Below the pieces are notes generated by a model, which was not told the DNA's origin, ran no database searches, and worked only from the letters and a program-made list of their open reading frames with translations. From positions 1-64,000 of the forward strand of contig CAVXME010000005.1 of NCBI GenBank assembly GCA_963762965.1: a stretch of 64,000 nt of DNA. Direction: 5' to 3'. This DNA is from DATBAX01 sp963762965 (GTDB taxonomy: Bacteria; Acidobacteriota; Terriglobia; Terriglobales; Acidobacteriaceae). A program made the translations under genes and the position numbers. Within the stretch, counting starts at the first letter, position 1; every line of letters begins with the position of its first letter. Of the stretch, positions 1-8,313 are shown piece by piece.

Positions 1-315
1 GATGATTTTGACTTGCGCGACCAGGCTGTCCACATGGGCGTAAGGGATCTCGCTGGCAGCCTCGCGGCCGTGAATCGTGAGGTTGCGCACTTCGATCTGA
101 AACTGCAAAGGAATGGTGTGGAAGCTGCCCACCTCCACTCTTCCTCCGGTGATGCGTTCCAACTCGGCGACCAGCCGGTGGCGAACCATGGCCTGGAAGG
201 AATCCGTGGTGGTGTACCAGAGGAGGGCCAGGAAAACCAGCAGGCCGGAGAAGGCCAACAACAGCAGGTATCTCCAAATCCTGCGCCGACGCGGCTTAGC
301 GCCGGTTTCGGTCAT
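1..315 (-). CDS. TamB/AsmA-like translocation module protein, N-terminal part
   Basis: Only the first 105 codons lie in the window; the gene continues past base 1. A basic N-terminus (KPRRRR) precedes one membrane anchor at about residues 13-33, followed by the stretch typical of TamB/DUF490 proteins (SFQAMVRHRLVAELE, then GGRVEVGSF and an amphipathic beta repeat). TamB proteins span the periplasm and move lipids or assist outer-membrane protein insertion together with a TamA/BamA-type partner. Its ATG overlaps the stop of the upstream SurA-like gene as ATGA, and a BamA-like gene heads the same operon, which supports the call. An AsmA-family protein of another kind cannot be excluded without the C-terminus. 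Confidence 0.75.
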   Translation of the reverse strand, partial: MTETGAKPRRRRIWRYLLLLAFSGLLVFLALLWYTTTDSFQAMVRHRLVAELERITGGRVEVGSFHTIPLQFQIEVRNLTIHGREAASEIPYAHVDSLVAQVKII

Positions 316-1004
316 TGCACCTGGCCCCCGGTGGTCGAAGAGGAAGGTTCTGTCCTGATGTTGCTTCCGGCGCGCAGGGTTTGCAGCCATGTCAGCAACA
401 GTTCGTTCATCTTCTGTTGGGTGAGTAGCTCCTTGATCTTTGGGGTCACGTCCGCAAGCGGGACGTCTTTCTCTCCGGATTGCCGAAGTTGCGGCAGAAG
501 TTCCTGGTTGTAGTAGCTTTCGATGCTTTTGGAATCGATGTTGACGGAAGGGCGAAGCCGGGCATCCACCAAGCGCAAAACATCGAACTCGGACGAAATG
601 CGTTCCCGCAGCTCGTTTTCGGTGAGATTGTAGCGGGCCAACGCGGCATGCCAACCCGGGTCGTTTTCTGCGCCTGCGTAGGCTTTGCGAATGTCAGCGA
701 TTCGTTGGTTGATTTCTTGTTCGGTGGCATGCTGGAAGTCCGCCGAGCGCATCTGCTCGCGCAACAACTCCTGGTCAATCAGGCGATCGAGAGCTGCCTT
801 TCGGTCGTTAAATGTAAGTTGATCGAGATCGCGGTTGGAGGTGAACGCCTCGCAGCGCACCGCATCATCCCAATCGCTTTGCAGAATAATGTGGCCATTC
901 ACTGTGGCCACAATGCGGTCCAAAATGTCGCCAGCCAGCAGGGGCAGACTCGTTACCAGGAGCAATACCAGCAATCCGGCGACCTTTAAAGTCTTATAAG
1001 TCAT
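312..1004 (-). CDS. SurA N-terminal-like periplasmic chaperone
   Basis: A 230-residue protein with a signal peptide (hydrophobic residues about 8-24, ending LLAGD) followed by the SurA opening DRIVATVNGHIILQSDWDD and an alpha-helical body. In SurA this N-terminal module holds unfolded outer-membrane proteins. No parvulin (rotamase) domain follows, and the tail is a short helix rich in Gln and Leu, so this is probably a chaperone without isomerase activity. ATG at 1004 shares one base with the stop of the BamA-like gene; a TTG at 1007 is the alternative start. It sits between BamA-like and TamB-like genes, so a role in outer-membrane biogenesis is inferred from both sequence and context. Confidence 0.8.
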   Translation of the reverse strand: MTYKTLKVAGLLVLLLVTSLPLLAGDILDRIVATVNGHIILQSDWDDAVRCEAFTSNRDLDQLTFNDRKAALDRLIDQELLREQMRSADFQHATEQEINQRIADIRKAYAGAENDPGWHAALARYNLTENELRERISSEFDVLRLVDARLRPSVNIDSKSIESYYNQELLPQLRQSGEKDVPLADVTPKIKELLTQQKMNELLLTWLQTLRAGSNIRTEPSSSTTGGQVQ

Positions 1005-4000
1005 CAAAAACTTTGACCAATACTAAAGTAAACGTTGAAATGGCTCACATGTTGCGGATCGAAATATTGCGTCGCGGGACAATGACCTCCCGCTCCCTCG
1101 GTCGGAAAAGCCCAGTTCGGCGTCGTGGAACAGCTCGGAAATGCCGGCGGATTCAGATTGTATCCGAAATCGAACCGCACCGGCCCCACGGGCGTCTTAT
1201 AGCGAACTCCGACCCCAATAGCCTGCGAAACGTAATTGTAATTGCACTGCGTAGCAGTGCCGGGCTGAAGACAGAGTGCGGAATTCCTCTGGCTCCAATG
1301 CAGCAGACTGTTGATCGCATCCTTGCCGTCGGTGAAGACATTCCCGGCATCGTGAAAAATGGCGAAGCTGAGATTGTCCTGTACGTAAGGCAAGGTCGGA
1401 GGAGGAAAGCGCAACTCTAAGCTATTCAGGAACATTGCACTGCCCCCCAGCGGAAACCCCGTCTCCGGATCGCGCGGCCCCGCTTGATTTAACCCGAAGC
1501 CGCGGTTGGAGTTGCCGCCGCCGGAATAGAAACGTTCAGCCAGCGGAATGAGTGTGCTGTCCCCCGCCGCGCTCTGGCCCGGCTCTACATTCACCGTATT
1601 GTTAAAAGGGCTTTCCAGGCCAATCCGAATCGAACGAGCGAAAACAAACTTCCTGCCATTGGGCCGGTGCTTCCCAAAAGCATGATAGGTGGAATTCTGC
1701 ACCAGGACGCGGTTGAAATCAGCCTGGGAACCGAAGTAGCCGGAAGCCACACCTTCGTCGATGGTGTTATAGGTGCCCTTGGTGGTTTCCAGATCGCTGT
1801 CCCGGGTGTTGCGGATATAGCCGAATCCCGGCTCACCGACACGCACCGGAAGGGAGAGCAGTGGAATGAGATTGGGGCTGATCTGGACATCGGTTGCCTG
1901 CACCCGCCGGTATTGAAAGCGATATTCAATTGTGCTGATCTTGTTAATTTTTTCGGCGGCTTGCACGGAACCTTCCAGGCGTTGCGAGTGGAAGGTGGTG
2001 ACGTCAAGAGTATCGTCGTAGAATCCGGTCAGCGATAGTGTCCAGTTGGGGTTGTTCAACCATCGCGGTGCGTCGTAGCGGAGAAGCCCACGTTTCTGTA
2101 GCTGCCCCACCCGGGCGTCGAAAGTAATGGTGTGATCGCGGCCGCGGAAATTCAGGCGGGTCACTCCGAACGACACCAGTGGACTGACTCCGGAAACGCC
2201 CTGCGCCGGGCTTCCATTCACCGATGGTTGCCCAGTCTGGAATTCAAAGCCGCCGCCATAAGTGAAGGTATAGCGCCGGGCTTCCTGGACTTCCACCAGC
2301 ACATTTTTGGTTTTCTCCGAACCGTCGGGATTCTGCACCGCCGTGTCCACCTGGCTGAAGATGCCGAGATCATACAGGCCTTGCTGCGTATTCAGCATGT
2401 CGGTCTGGCTTAGCGGATCGCCGGTCTTGAGCTGGATCTGACGCTGCACCACAAACATCTTCGTATAGTTCAGGCCGGAGACCAACACTTTATCCACGAA
2501 GACCTGTTCCCCTTCGTGAATGGTGAAGTTCACGTTCATGCGATTAGCGACTCCGGGCGTGGGTTCCGCGGAGGCTTCAAATGTCGCATTGGGAAATCCA
2601 CGATTGAAGTAGTAGTTCAGGATAATTTCCCGGTCTTCCGCAATTTTTGATTGTGCGAACGACTGGCCAACGGCGGTATTCAGCTCTGGCCAGGGTTCGT
2701 CCAGATGAGTATTGTTGCCCACGATCTGGAGCGCCCCCACCAGGGTTTGTGGCCCGATGTCCACCTTCAGCATCACAGCCAGCTCATTCTGCCGGCCCTT
2801 ATAGTCATCCTCCACGCTGCTGCTAATCTTGACGTCCAGAAATCCGTTGGAACGATAGAGATCTTCCAGCCCGCGAACATCGTCGCTGAGCAGCCCCTGG
2901 CTGTAACGGCCATGCGAAAAAAAGCGGTCAGCCGGCTGCACCTGCATGCGTGATTTGAGCAGTTCCGCGGGAAATCCCTGATTGCCGTTCAGATTGCCAG
3001 TGATCTCGACCTTGACCAGTTTGTGGTGGTCGCCCGGGTCAATGGCGTAAACCACCCGCAGCTCGTTCTTGTCCGGGTCCGATTGCCGCTTGAGCACAAC
3101 CTTGGCATCGAAGTAGCCCCGCCCTTGCAGATAGTTCTGCAAATTGCGGCGGCCTTCATTGAGTAGATCGTCGTCCAGCGCGTCCTCTTCGAACACCGGG
3201 ACATTCCGTTTGAAAACGCCACGGCTGATTTTGAAACCTTCCGCAGTAATAATGACCGTCGGCCCGGGCTCAATGTTGAATGCGTAGTCAACTGCGTTGG
3301 AGTCGGGATGGTAGGACCGCTTGGCGATCGCCACTTGGGCCAGCCACCGGTTCCGCTTCTCATAGCGCTTGCGCAACCGCTCCAAAGCGCTGGATACGCT
3401 GCGGGCGGAAACGGGATCGCCGGGATGCATGTGCGCCACTTCTTCAATCTGTGCCTGAGTACGTATCGGATGGCCGGTTAAAATCACTTCTCCTACATGC
3501 GCCTGCGGACCGGGGACGACATGGAATGTGATGGCGACTTGCTGGATCTCGGGATGTTCTTTTTTCTCGACAGTAACTGAAGACCGGTAATAGCCATTTT
3601 CCTCCATGAGTTGCTTAAGATTCTCCAGAGCATGGTCGATTTTCTCGGGGGTAAGCAATTCTCCCAGCTGCAATTTGCACGAGTTCGCGGCCTGGCTCGG
3701 TGAGGGGTGTCCCGCCGTGCCTTCGACCGTGACCACCCCGATAAAAAAATTGCTCGTGGTAATAAAGGAAATCGAGACCTGCCCATCGTCCGTGCGATCG
3801 GCCTCGGCGCGAAGATCGGCAAAGCGTCCGGTTGCATACAGCTTCTGAATGCTCTCGCGAAGCCGGTCGCGATCGAGCGGCTGCCCCGCTTGCAGCGGAA
3901 TCAGTTGCCGGTAGCGTTTCTGCTCGCTCTCTTCGGGAATGCCTGGAAAGAGTACGTCCTTGACCGTCAGGCTCACATACGAAGAGATGCCGCTGACTGG

Positions 4001-4150
4001 AGTGCTCGCGGTTTGGCCCTGGGTTGGTGGGTCTAGGGTGGGCTGCTGTGAGGAGGAGGCGACCCCCGCAACGGCCATAGCCGTGGTGAGCGTGATCGTG
4101 GTCAGGGCCGAGAGCAGTAGTCCCGTGAATCCCAAAAGTCTCCTCAACAT
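1004..4150 (-). CDS. BamA/TamA-like outer-membrane assembly protein with about seven POTRA repeats
   Basis: A 1048-residue Omp85-superfamily protein. After a signal peptide (residues about 1-29) and a short linker come consecutive POTRA-like repeats, recognisable by their closing strands (ITFHVVPGPQ, YAFNIEPGP, LRVVYAIDPGD, MLKVDIGPQ, NFTIHEGEQ, NVLVEVQEARR). I count seven, where typical BamA has five and TamA three. The C-terminal barrel (from about residue 635) carries the conserved loop motif NRGFG and ends in Phe, as outer-membrane barrels do. It is the first gene of an operon with SurA-like and TamB-like genes. The family inserts beta-barrel proteins or works with TamB; which of these applies is not settled by the sequence, since a separate BamA may exist elsewhere. 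Confidence 0.87.
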   Translation of the reverse strand: MLRRLLGFTGLLLSALTTITLTTAMAVAGVASSSQQPTLDPPTQGQTASTPVSGISSYVSLTVKDVLFPGIPEESEQKRYRQLIPLQAGQPLDRDRLRESIQKLYATGRFADLRAEADRTDDGQVSISFITTSNFFIGVVTVEGTAGHPSPSQAANSCKLQLGELLTPEKIDHALENLKQLMEENGYYRSSVTVEKKEHPEIQQVAITFHVVPGPQAHVGEVILTGHPIRTQAQIEEVAHMHPGDPVSARSVSSALERLRKRYEKRNRWLAQVAIAKRSYHPDSNAVDYAFNIEPGPTVIITAEGFKISRGVFKRNVPVFEEDALDDDLLNEGRRNLQNYLQGRGYFDAKVVLKRQSDPDKNELRVVYAIDPGDHHKLVKVEITGNLNGNQGFPAELLKSRMQVQPADRFFSHGRYSQGLLSDDVRGLEDLYRSNGFLDVKISSSVEDDYKGRQNELAVMLKVDIGPQTLVGALQIVGNNTHLDEPWPELNTAVGQSFAQSKIAEDREIILNYYFNRGFPNATFEASAEPTPGVANRMNVNFTIHEGEQVFVDKVLVSGLNYTKMFVVQRQIQLKTGDPLSQTDMLNTQQGLYDLGIFSQVDTAVQNPDGSEKTKNVLVEVQEARRYTFTYGGGFEFQTGQPSVNGSPAQGVSGVSPLVSFGVTRLNFRGRDHTITFDARVGQLQKRGLLRYDAPRWLNNPNWTLSLTGFYDDTLDVTTFHSQRLEGSVQAAEKINKISTIEYRFQYRRVQATDVQISPNLIPLLSLPVRVGEPGFGYIRNTRDSDLETTKGTYNTIDEGVASGYFGSQADFNRVLVQNSTYHAFGKHRPNGRKFVFARSIRIGLESPFNNTVNVEPGQSAAGDSTLIPLAERFYSGGGNSNRGFGLNQAGPRDPETGFPLGGSAMFLNSLELRFPPPTLPYVQDNLSFAIFHDAGNVFTDGKDAINSLLHWSQRNSALCLQPGTATQCNYNYVSQAIGVGVRYKTPVGPVRFDFGYNLNPPAFPSCSTTPNWAFPTEGAGGHCPATQYFDPQHVSHFNVYFSIGQSF

Positions 4151-4252
4151 GAACAGTGATCAGTTGGTTCGATGAATGCGCGGCTGGCCCTGTTGTATTC
4201 GGCTCGCCAAACCAGCGCCCAACTATAATAATGGTTTGCAGGCCCCACACTG

Positions 4253-5302
4253 GTGATCTCTTTGGGACGTGACCCCGAGCACAAACCGGAAATCGAGGAA
4301 CGCTACTCCCGGCAGGTACTTTTCCCTGGGATTGGTGTGGAAGGACAGCGCAAGCTTTCCGCTGCCCGCATCGCCGTCGTCGGCTGCGGCGCCACCGGCT
4401 CCGCGCTGGCTTCCCTGCTGGCACGAGCTGGGGTGGGCACCATCCGCATCATTGATCGTGACTACGTCGAGCCCAGCAATCTGCAACGCCAATCACTCTT
4501 CGACGAATCCGACGCCGCCGAGTCGTTACCCAAAGCCATCGCCGCCGCCCGCAAGATCGCCGCCTTCAATTCTCACATCATTGTCGAACCCCAGGTCGCC
4601 GATTTGACGCCAACCAACATCGAGCCCTTACTCGACGGAATACAACTCTTCCTTGACGGCACCGACAACTTTGAAACCCGCTATTTACTCAATGATTTCG
4701 CGGTGAAGAACTCCCTGCCCTGGATTTATACCGCCGCCGTCGGCAGCTATGCGGTCACGCTGAATGTGTTGCCCGGCCAAACGGCATGCCTGGCGTGCAT
4801 CTTCCCGGACCCGCCGCGTGGAGCGGGCGAGACCTGCGAAACCGCTGGAATTCTAAACTCAGCCGTAAATCTGGCTGCGTCCATAGCTGCCACCGAAGCT
4901 TTGAAACTGCTAATCGGCGCTCATGGCCGCGTCCGGCGGACGCTACTTTCGTTCGATGTCTGGTCGAATGAGCGAGCGGAAATTTCCGCCGATCAGCCGC
5001 GCATTGGATGCCGCACTTGCGGTGACCGCGAGTTCGTCCATCTCGCCGGGGAAGGCCGCCCGCACATCACGCTCTGCGGACGAAACTCAGTGCAGATTCA
5101 CGAGCGTCGTCGTCCCATTGATCTGGCCGAAATGAGCCTGCGGCTGCAACCACATGGGCCGGTCCGTCACAATGATTTTGTCTTGAAATTCTGGCCCGAT
5201 CCGTATGAAATGACCTTGTTCCCGGATGGCCGGGCTATCATCAAGGGAACCACGGACACCAGCGTTGCCCGCAGCTTGTACGCCAGGTATGTGGGAAGCT
5301 AA
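4253..5302 (+). CDS. ThiF/MoeB/HesA-family E1-like adenylyltransferase
   Basis: A 349-residue E1-like enzyme that should adenylate the C-terminal glycine of a small sulfur-carrier protein of the ThiS or MoaD type. Visible: the nucleotide-binding loop VVGCGATGSA (about 42-51), the Arg/Asp-containing IDRDYVEPSNLQRQ, the DGTDNFETR motif (135-143), a candidate sulfur-transfer Cys at about 195 in GETCETAGI, and two CxxC zinc pairs (CLAC 179-182, CRTC 253-256). A C-terminal extension of about 75 residues ends FPDGRAIIKGT...SLYARYVG, as in Bacillus-type ThiF proteins. No ThiS, MoaD or MoaE gene is adjacent, so thiamine versus molybdopterin cannot be decided. It is divergent from the BamA-like gene with a 102-bp gap. 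Confidence 0.85.
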   Translation: MISLGRDPEHKPEIEERYSRQVLFPGIGVEGQRKLSAARIAVVGCGATGSALASLLARAGVGTIRIIDRDYVEPSNLQRQSLFDESDAAESLPKAIAAARKIAAFNSHIIVEPQVADLTPTNIEPLLDGIQLFLDGTDNFETRYLLNDFAVKNSLPWIYTAAVGSYAVTLNVLPGQTACLACIFPDPPRGAGETCETAGILNSAVNLAASIAATEALKLLIGAHGRVRRTLLSFDVWSNERAEISADQPRIGCRTCGDREFVHLAGEGRPHITLCGRNSVQIHERRRPIDLAEMSLRLQPHGPVRHNDFVLKFWPDPYEMTLFPDGRAIIKGTTDTSVARSLYARYVGS

Positions 5303-5335
5303 AACGCGCTCTTTAGGCATCCAGCGCGGCGTTTA
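5302..5335 (+). terminator. Possible weak terminator after the ThiF-like gene
   Basis: An imperfect inverted repeat begins at the stop codon: AAACG and CGCT pair with downstream AGCG and CGTTT, with a CGG bulge. No U tract follows, so this is a weak candidate. Confidence 0.25.
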
Positions 5336-5366
5336 ACGAATCTGACAATATTGAGGAACTCGGGAG

Positions 5367-5783
5367 ATGGCTATGACTAAATCAAAATTAATGATGCTTT
5401 CGTGGTTGGTTCTCTTGTTGTCAGGGATAGCAGCCGCGCAAGCGAACGGTCAAGCAACCGTAGTGGGAGGATATGCCAGCACCGGCGTTTATTCGACGCC
5501 AATGGTGCCGTTAGTGAACACACCCTCACTCACCCTCGGAGCCATATCTTGGCAGAGCCAAGCTGGCGATGCCGACACTGAGGTCAACGCGACCAGTTCC
5601 TCGCGCAAATCCGCAGGCTTCGATTTCGGCGCGGCATTATCGCAGGACAGTTACGGAGCCGCCGAATTAGCGTCGCAATTCCATCCTGCGAAAGCTGCCA
5701 AGGTCTATACCAACCAGGATGTCGCCCAGGTTAACGACACCAATGGCCTGGTAAGGTTCGGAAATAAAACCGAGCACTTATAG
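5367..5783 (+). CDS. Hypothetical secreted protein
   Basis: A 138-residue protein with a clear signal peptide (hydrophobic about residues 8-24, ending IAAAQA). The mature part is Ala/Ser/Gly/Thr-rich and low in charge, with no motif I recognise. Two ATGs fit: 5367, with GAGGA nine bases upstream, and 5373, with GGGAG seven bases upstream; they differ by two residues. The gene stands alone between the ThiF-like gene and the convergent aroA. Function is unknown. Confidence 0.65.
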   Translation: MAMTKSKLMMLSWLVLLLSGIAAAQANGQATVVGGYASTGVYSTPMVPLVNTPSLTLGAISWQSQAGDADTEVNATSSSRKSAGFDFGAALSQDSYGAAELASQFHPAKAAKVYTNQDVAQVNDTNGLVRFGNKTEHL

Positions 5784-5800
5784 CCCGTTCTAGCGGCAAC

Positions 5801-7093
5801 TCACCGCTGCACCAAACTTTCCAGCGTGTCGAAGAATGCCGGATATGAGATGACCGCAGCATCGGCTCGCCGGATGGTCGTCTCCCCTTCAGCGCGCAAA
5901 GCGGCGACCGCGAATGCCATCGCAATGCGGTGATCGCCAAACGAATCCAGGTCAGCCCCGTGCAATTTTTGTCTGCCGGGAATCTTTAGGCCGTCTTCCC
6001 GCTCTTCAACTTCCGCACCCATGGCGCGAAGATTGGTGGCGACTGCCGCAATCCGGTCCGATTCCTTCACTCGTAACTCGCGCGCGTCACGAATTTCGAT
6101 GCCATCGTTTGTGTACGGCGCAATTGCAGCCAGCACCGGAATTTCATCGATAAGGGCCGCGCTGTCGGAACCCGCAATGGTCGCTCCTTTGAGCTTTCCG
6201 CCTTCGACCTGGACGGTTCCGACCAATTCTCCATGCACTTCTTCGAGCTGGCCGACCGTGATGCCGACTCCCAGCAAAATCATGATGTCGAGCAAGCGCG
6301 CGCGTGTGGGATTCATGAGCAAAGCCGTGATGGCTAATTGTGATCCGGGGAATAACGCCGCAGCGCACAGAAAGAAAGCTGCGCTCGAAAGGTCGCCAGG
6401 AATGTGCGCCTCGATGCTATGCAGCTTCTGCCCGCCCGCAATGCGCACTTGATTGCCGGAGTTCTTCCATTCAGCTCCAAATGCTCGCAACGCCACTTCG
6501 CCATGATCACGGGTGCGCATGGATTCTTCCACTCCGGTCTCTCCTGTGGCGTAGAGTCCCGCAAACAACAAGCACGTTTTCACCTGCGCACTGGGAACGG
6601 GCATTTTGTAGTCGATGCCCTTCAAGCTTCCCCCGGAAATGTGCAGCGGCGGACGTCCTCCATCGGTCGCGGAGATCTTCGCGCCCATGTTTTCCAGCGG
6701 CTTGATGATGCGCGCCATGGGCCGCCGGGAAAGGGATTCATCCCCGATTAGTTCGCTGCTGAATACCTGTCCCGCTAGGATGCCGCTCAGCATCCGCATC
6801 GTCGATCCGGAATTGCCGCAATCGAGATGTGAAGTGGGTGGTTTTAATTTCGGACCACGTCCCTGAATGACCACCGAGCCATCTTTCTTCTCCCATTCCA
6901 CGCCCAACGTTCTGAGGCACCTGAGAGTGCTGGCGCAATCGGCTCCTGTAGAGAAATTCTCTAGCTTGGTCGTGCCCTCCGCAATGCCGCCCAGCATGGC
7001 ATAGCGATGAGAAATGGATTTATCCCCGGGCAACTGCAACGATCCGGACAGATTGCGGGCTGGACGAACGACTACACTGGCATCTTTATTCAT
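5801..7093 (-). CDS. aroA: 3-phosphoshikimate 1-carboxyvinyltransferase (EPSP synthase)
   Basis: This 430-residue enzyme transfers enolpyruvate from PEP to shikimate-3-phosphate in the shikimate pathway. Motifs in order: LPGDKSISHR (21-30, catalytic Lys), a GNSGSTMR phosphate-binding loop, PSAQVK, LIDEIPVLA, ELRVKESDR and DHRIAMAFAVA near the C-terminus. The GNSG and PSAQVK forms resemble class II enzymes, which tend to tolerate glyphosate; that assignment is inference. The ATG has GGGAG five bases upstream. The next minus-strand gene upstream, an alpha/beta hydrolase, is 51 bp away, so co-transcription is possible. No other aromatic-pathway gene is near. Confidence 0.96.
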   Translation of the reverse strand: MNKDASVVVRPARNLSGSLQLPGDKSISHRYAMLGGIAEGTTKLENFSTGADCASTLRCLRTLGVEWEKKDGSVVIQGRGPKLKPPTSHLDCGNSGSTMRMLSGILAGQVFSSELIGDESLSRRPMARIIKPLENMGAKISATDGGRPPLHISGGSLKGIDYKMPVPSAQVKTCLLFAGLYATGETGVEESMRTRDHGEVALRAFGAEWKNSGNQVRIAGGQKLHSIEAHIPGDLSSAAFFLCAAALFPGSQLAITALLMNPTRARLLDIMILLGVGITVGQLEEVHGELVGTVQVEGGKLKGATIAGSDSAALIDEIPVLAAIAPYTNDGIEIRDARELRVKESDRIAAVATNLRAMGAEVEEREDGLKIPGRQKLHGADLDSFGDHRIAMAFAVAALRAEGETTIRRADAAVISYPAFFDTLESLVQR

Positions 7094-7144
7094 TGAGCTC
7101 CCAATATAAAGGAAAAATTGCGAATGCAGATCGATGATTAGGGT

Positions 7145-7945
7145 CTAGCTGCCGTGCACTTCGTCCAAAAACTGGCGCAGCAGTTTCCCAACTTCTTCCG
7201 GCTGTTCCCAGGGCGAATAATGGCCGGCTCGCGCAATAATTTTCATTTTGCTGCCCGGAATATTCTTGCGTATCACTTCCGCCTCGGCGGCGCCGGTCAG
7301 CATGTCTTCCTCGCCGGTTATTACTAGAGTGGGGACCTTGATTGCCGACAATGTTGCGACTGAGTCCGTCCGCGCTGCCATCCCTCGCTGTACCAGGGCA
7401 ACGTCTTCGGTGGACATTTTGCGCATCATGCGCAGCGCCCCCTGCACCAGATCGGGCCGCGTGGTGTGGGTGGTCTTCCCCAATAGCTTGGGAAGCATGC
7501 TTTCAAAGAATGGCTCCGTGCCTCGCTCCAGCACGTCAGCGGCAGCTTGCACGCGAACCGCTCGGGCTTCAGGCGTATCCGCTTGCGCTTTCGTGTTGCA
7601 CAGCACTAGCGCAGTGGCACGAGCTCGGTATCGCCGCAGGAACTCAAACAGGATATAGCCACCAATTGAGACCCCCACAAAAACGGTCCGGCCAACACGC
7701 TCGTTGTCCAAGACTCGTTCGAGATCCGCAGCGTGTTTTTCCATGGTCGCCGGGCCTTCGCCGATGCCCGAAGCACCGTGTCCGCGAAGATCGGGCAGAA
7801 TGAGGCGATAGCGTCCCTTGAGGGTTTCCGCCACCGGCAACCAAAACTCATGATGAACCGGAAAAGGGTGGAGCAAAACCACCGGCGGGCCGTCGCCAAG
7901 TACCTGATAGAAGATTTCAGCGTCGCCGCTTTGAATTTGGGTCAT
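7145..7945 (-). CDS. Alpha/beta hydrolase
   Basis: A 266-residue single-domain alpha/beta hydrolase. Visible parts are the oxyanion-region HPFP (about 26-29), LPDLRGHGAS, the nucleophile elbow GVSIGG with Ser93, an acidic residue in TGEEDML and a catalytic His in ARAGHYSPWEQ near the end. The layout is that of 3-oxoadipate enol-lactonase and esterase-like enzymes (family knowledge), but no catabolic neighbours support a specific substrate. It lies 7 bp downstream of the PspC-domain gene, so the two are probably co-transcribed. Confidence 0.85.
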   Translation of the reverse strand: MTQIQSGDAEIFYQVLGDGPPVVLLHPFPVHHEFWLPVAETLKGRYRLILPDLRGHGASGIGEGPATMEKHAADLERVLDNERVGRTVFVGVSIGGYILFEFLRRYRARATALVLCNTKAQADTPEARAVRVQAAADVLERGTEPFFESMLPKLLGKTTHTTRPDLVQGALRMMRKMSTEDVALVQRGMAARTDSVATLSAIKVPTLVITGEEDMLTGAAEAEVIRKNIPGSKMKIIARAGHYSPWEQPEEVGKLLRQFLDEVHGS

Positions 7946-7952
7946 GCGCTAG

Positions 7953-8264
7953 TTACGAGCTCGGCACTTGCTGGCCCGCCGGCGCGGACAACATAAGCGG
8001 CTCTTCCGGCATGACGATCCATGCGATCACGTAGGCGAGAAATCCGGTGCCTCCCATGAAGGCCACAATCAGCCAAACCAGGCGAATCACAATAACGTCA
8101 ATATCGAAATACTCAGCAAATCCGGCACAGACCCCGGCAATCTTACGGTCTGCCCGCGGACGCATTAACCGGTGGCGCGCCGTCACGGCGCCTACCCGCT
8201 TGCCGCAGTAGGCACAAACGTTAGCGTCATCCTGAATGACTTTGCCGCAATAGTTGCAATACAT
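7953..8264 (-). CDS. Zinc-ribbon PspC-domain membrane protein
   Basis: A 103-residue protein starting MYCNYCGK at 8264, with AGGAG eight bases upstream; a longer in-frame reading reaching 8333 has no such site and would overlap the upstream gene. Two CxxC pairs (CNYC, CAYC) form a zinc ribbon, followed by a PspC domain: KIAGVCAGFAEYFDID and a hydrophobic hairpin ending WIVMPEE. PspC-domain proteins are linked to inner-membrane stress responses (phage-shock family). No PspA gene is present here, so a role in that response is only inferred. The gene lies between the TPR protein gene and the hydrolase gene. Confidence 0.85.
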   Translation of the reverse strand: MYCNYCGKVIQDDANVCAYCGKRVGAVTARHRLMRPRADRKIAGVCAGFAEYFDIDVIVIRLVWLIVAFMGGTGFLAYVIAWIVMPEEPLMLSAPAGQQVPSS

Positions 8265-8313
8265 GGCGACTCTCCTGCCCCTAGATACTATCGCTTTGGT
8301 GAAAAAGTTCCCA

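Noticed and set aside
3615..4424. A long open frame of about 270 codons on the minus strand over the start of the BamA-like gene.
   Set aside because: It overlaps the BamA-like gene in another frame for most of its length, has a composition driven by that gene and shows no domain. Shadow reading.
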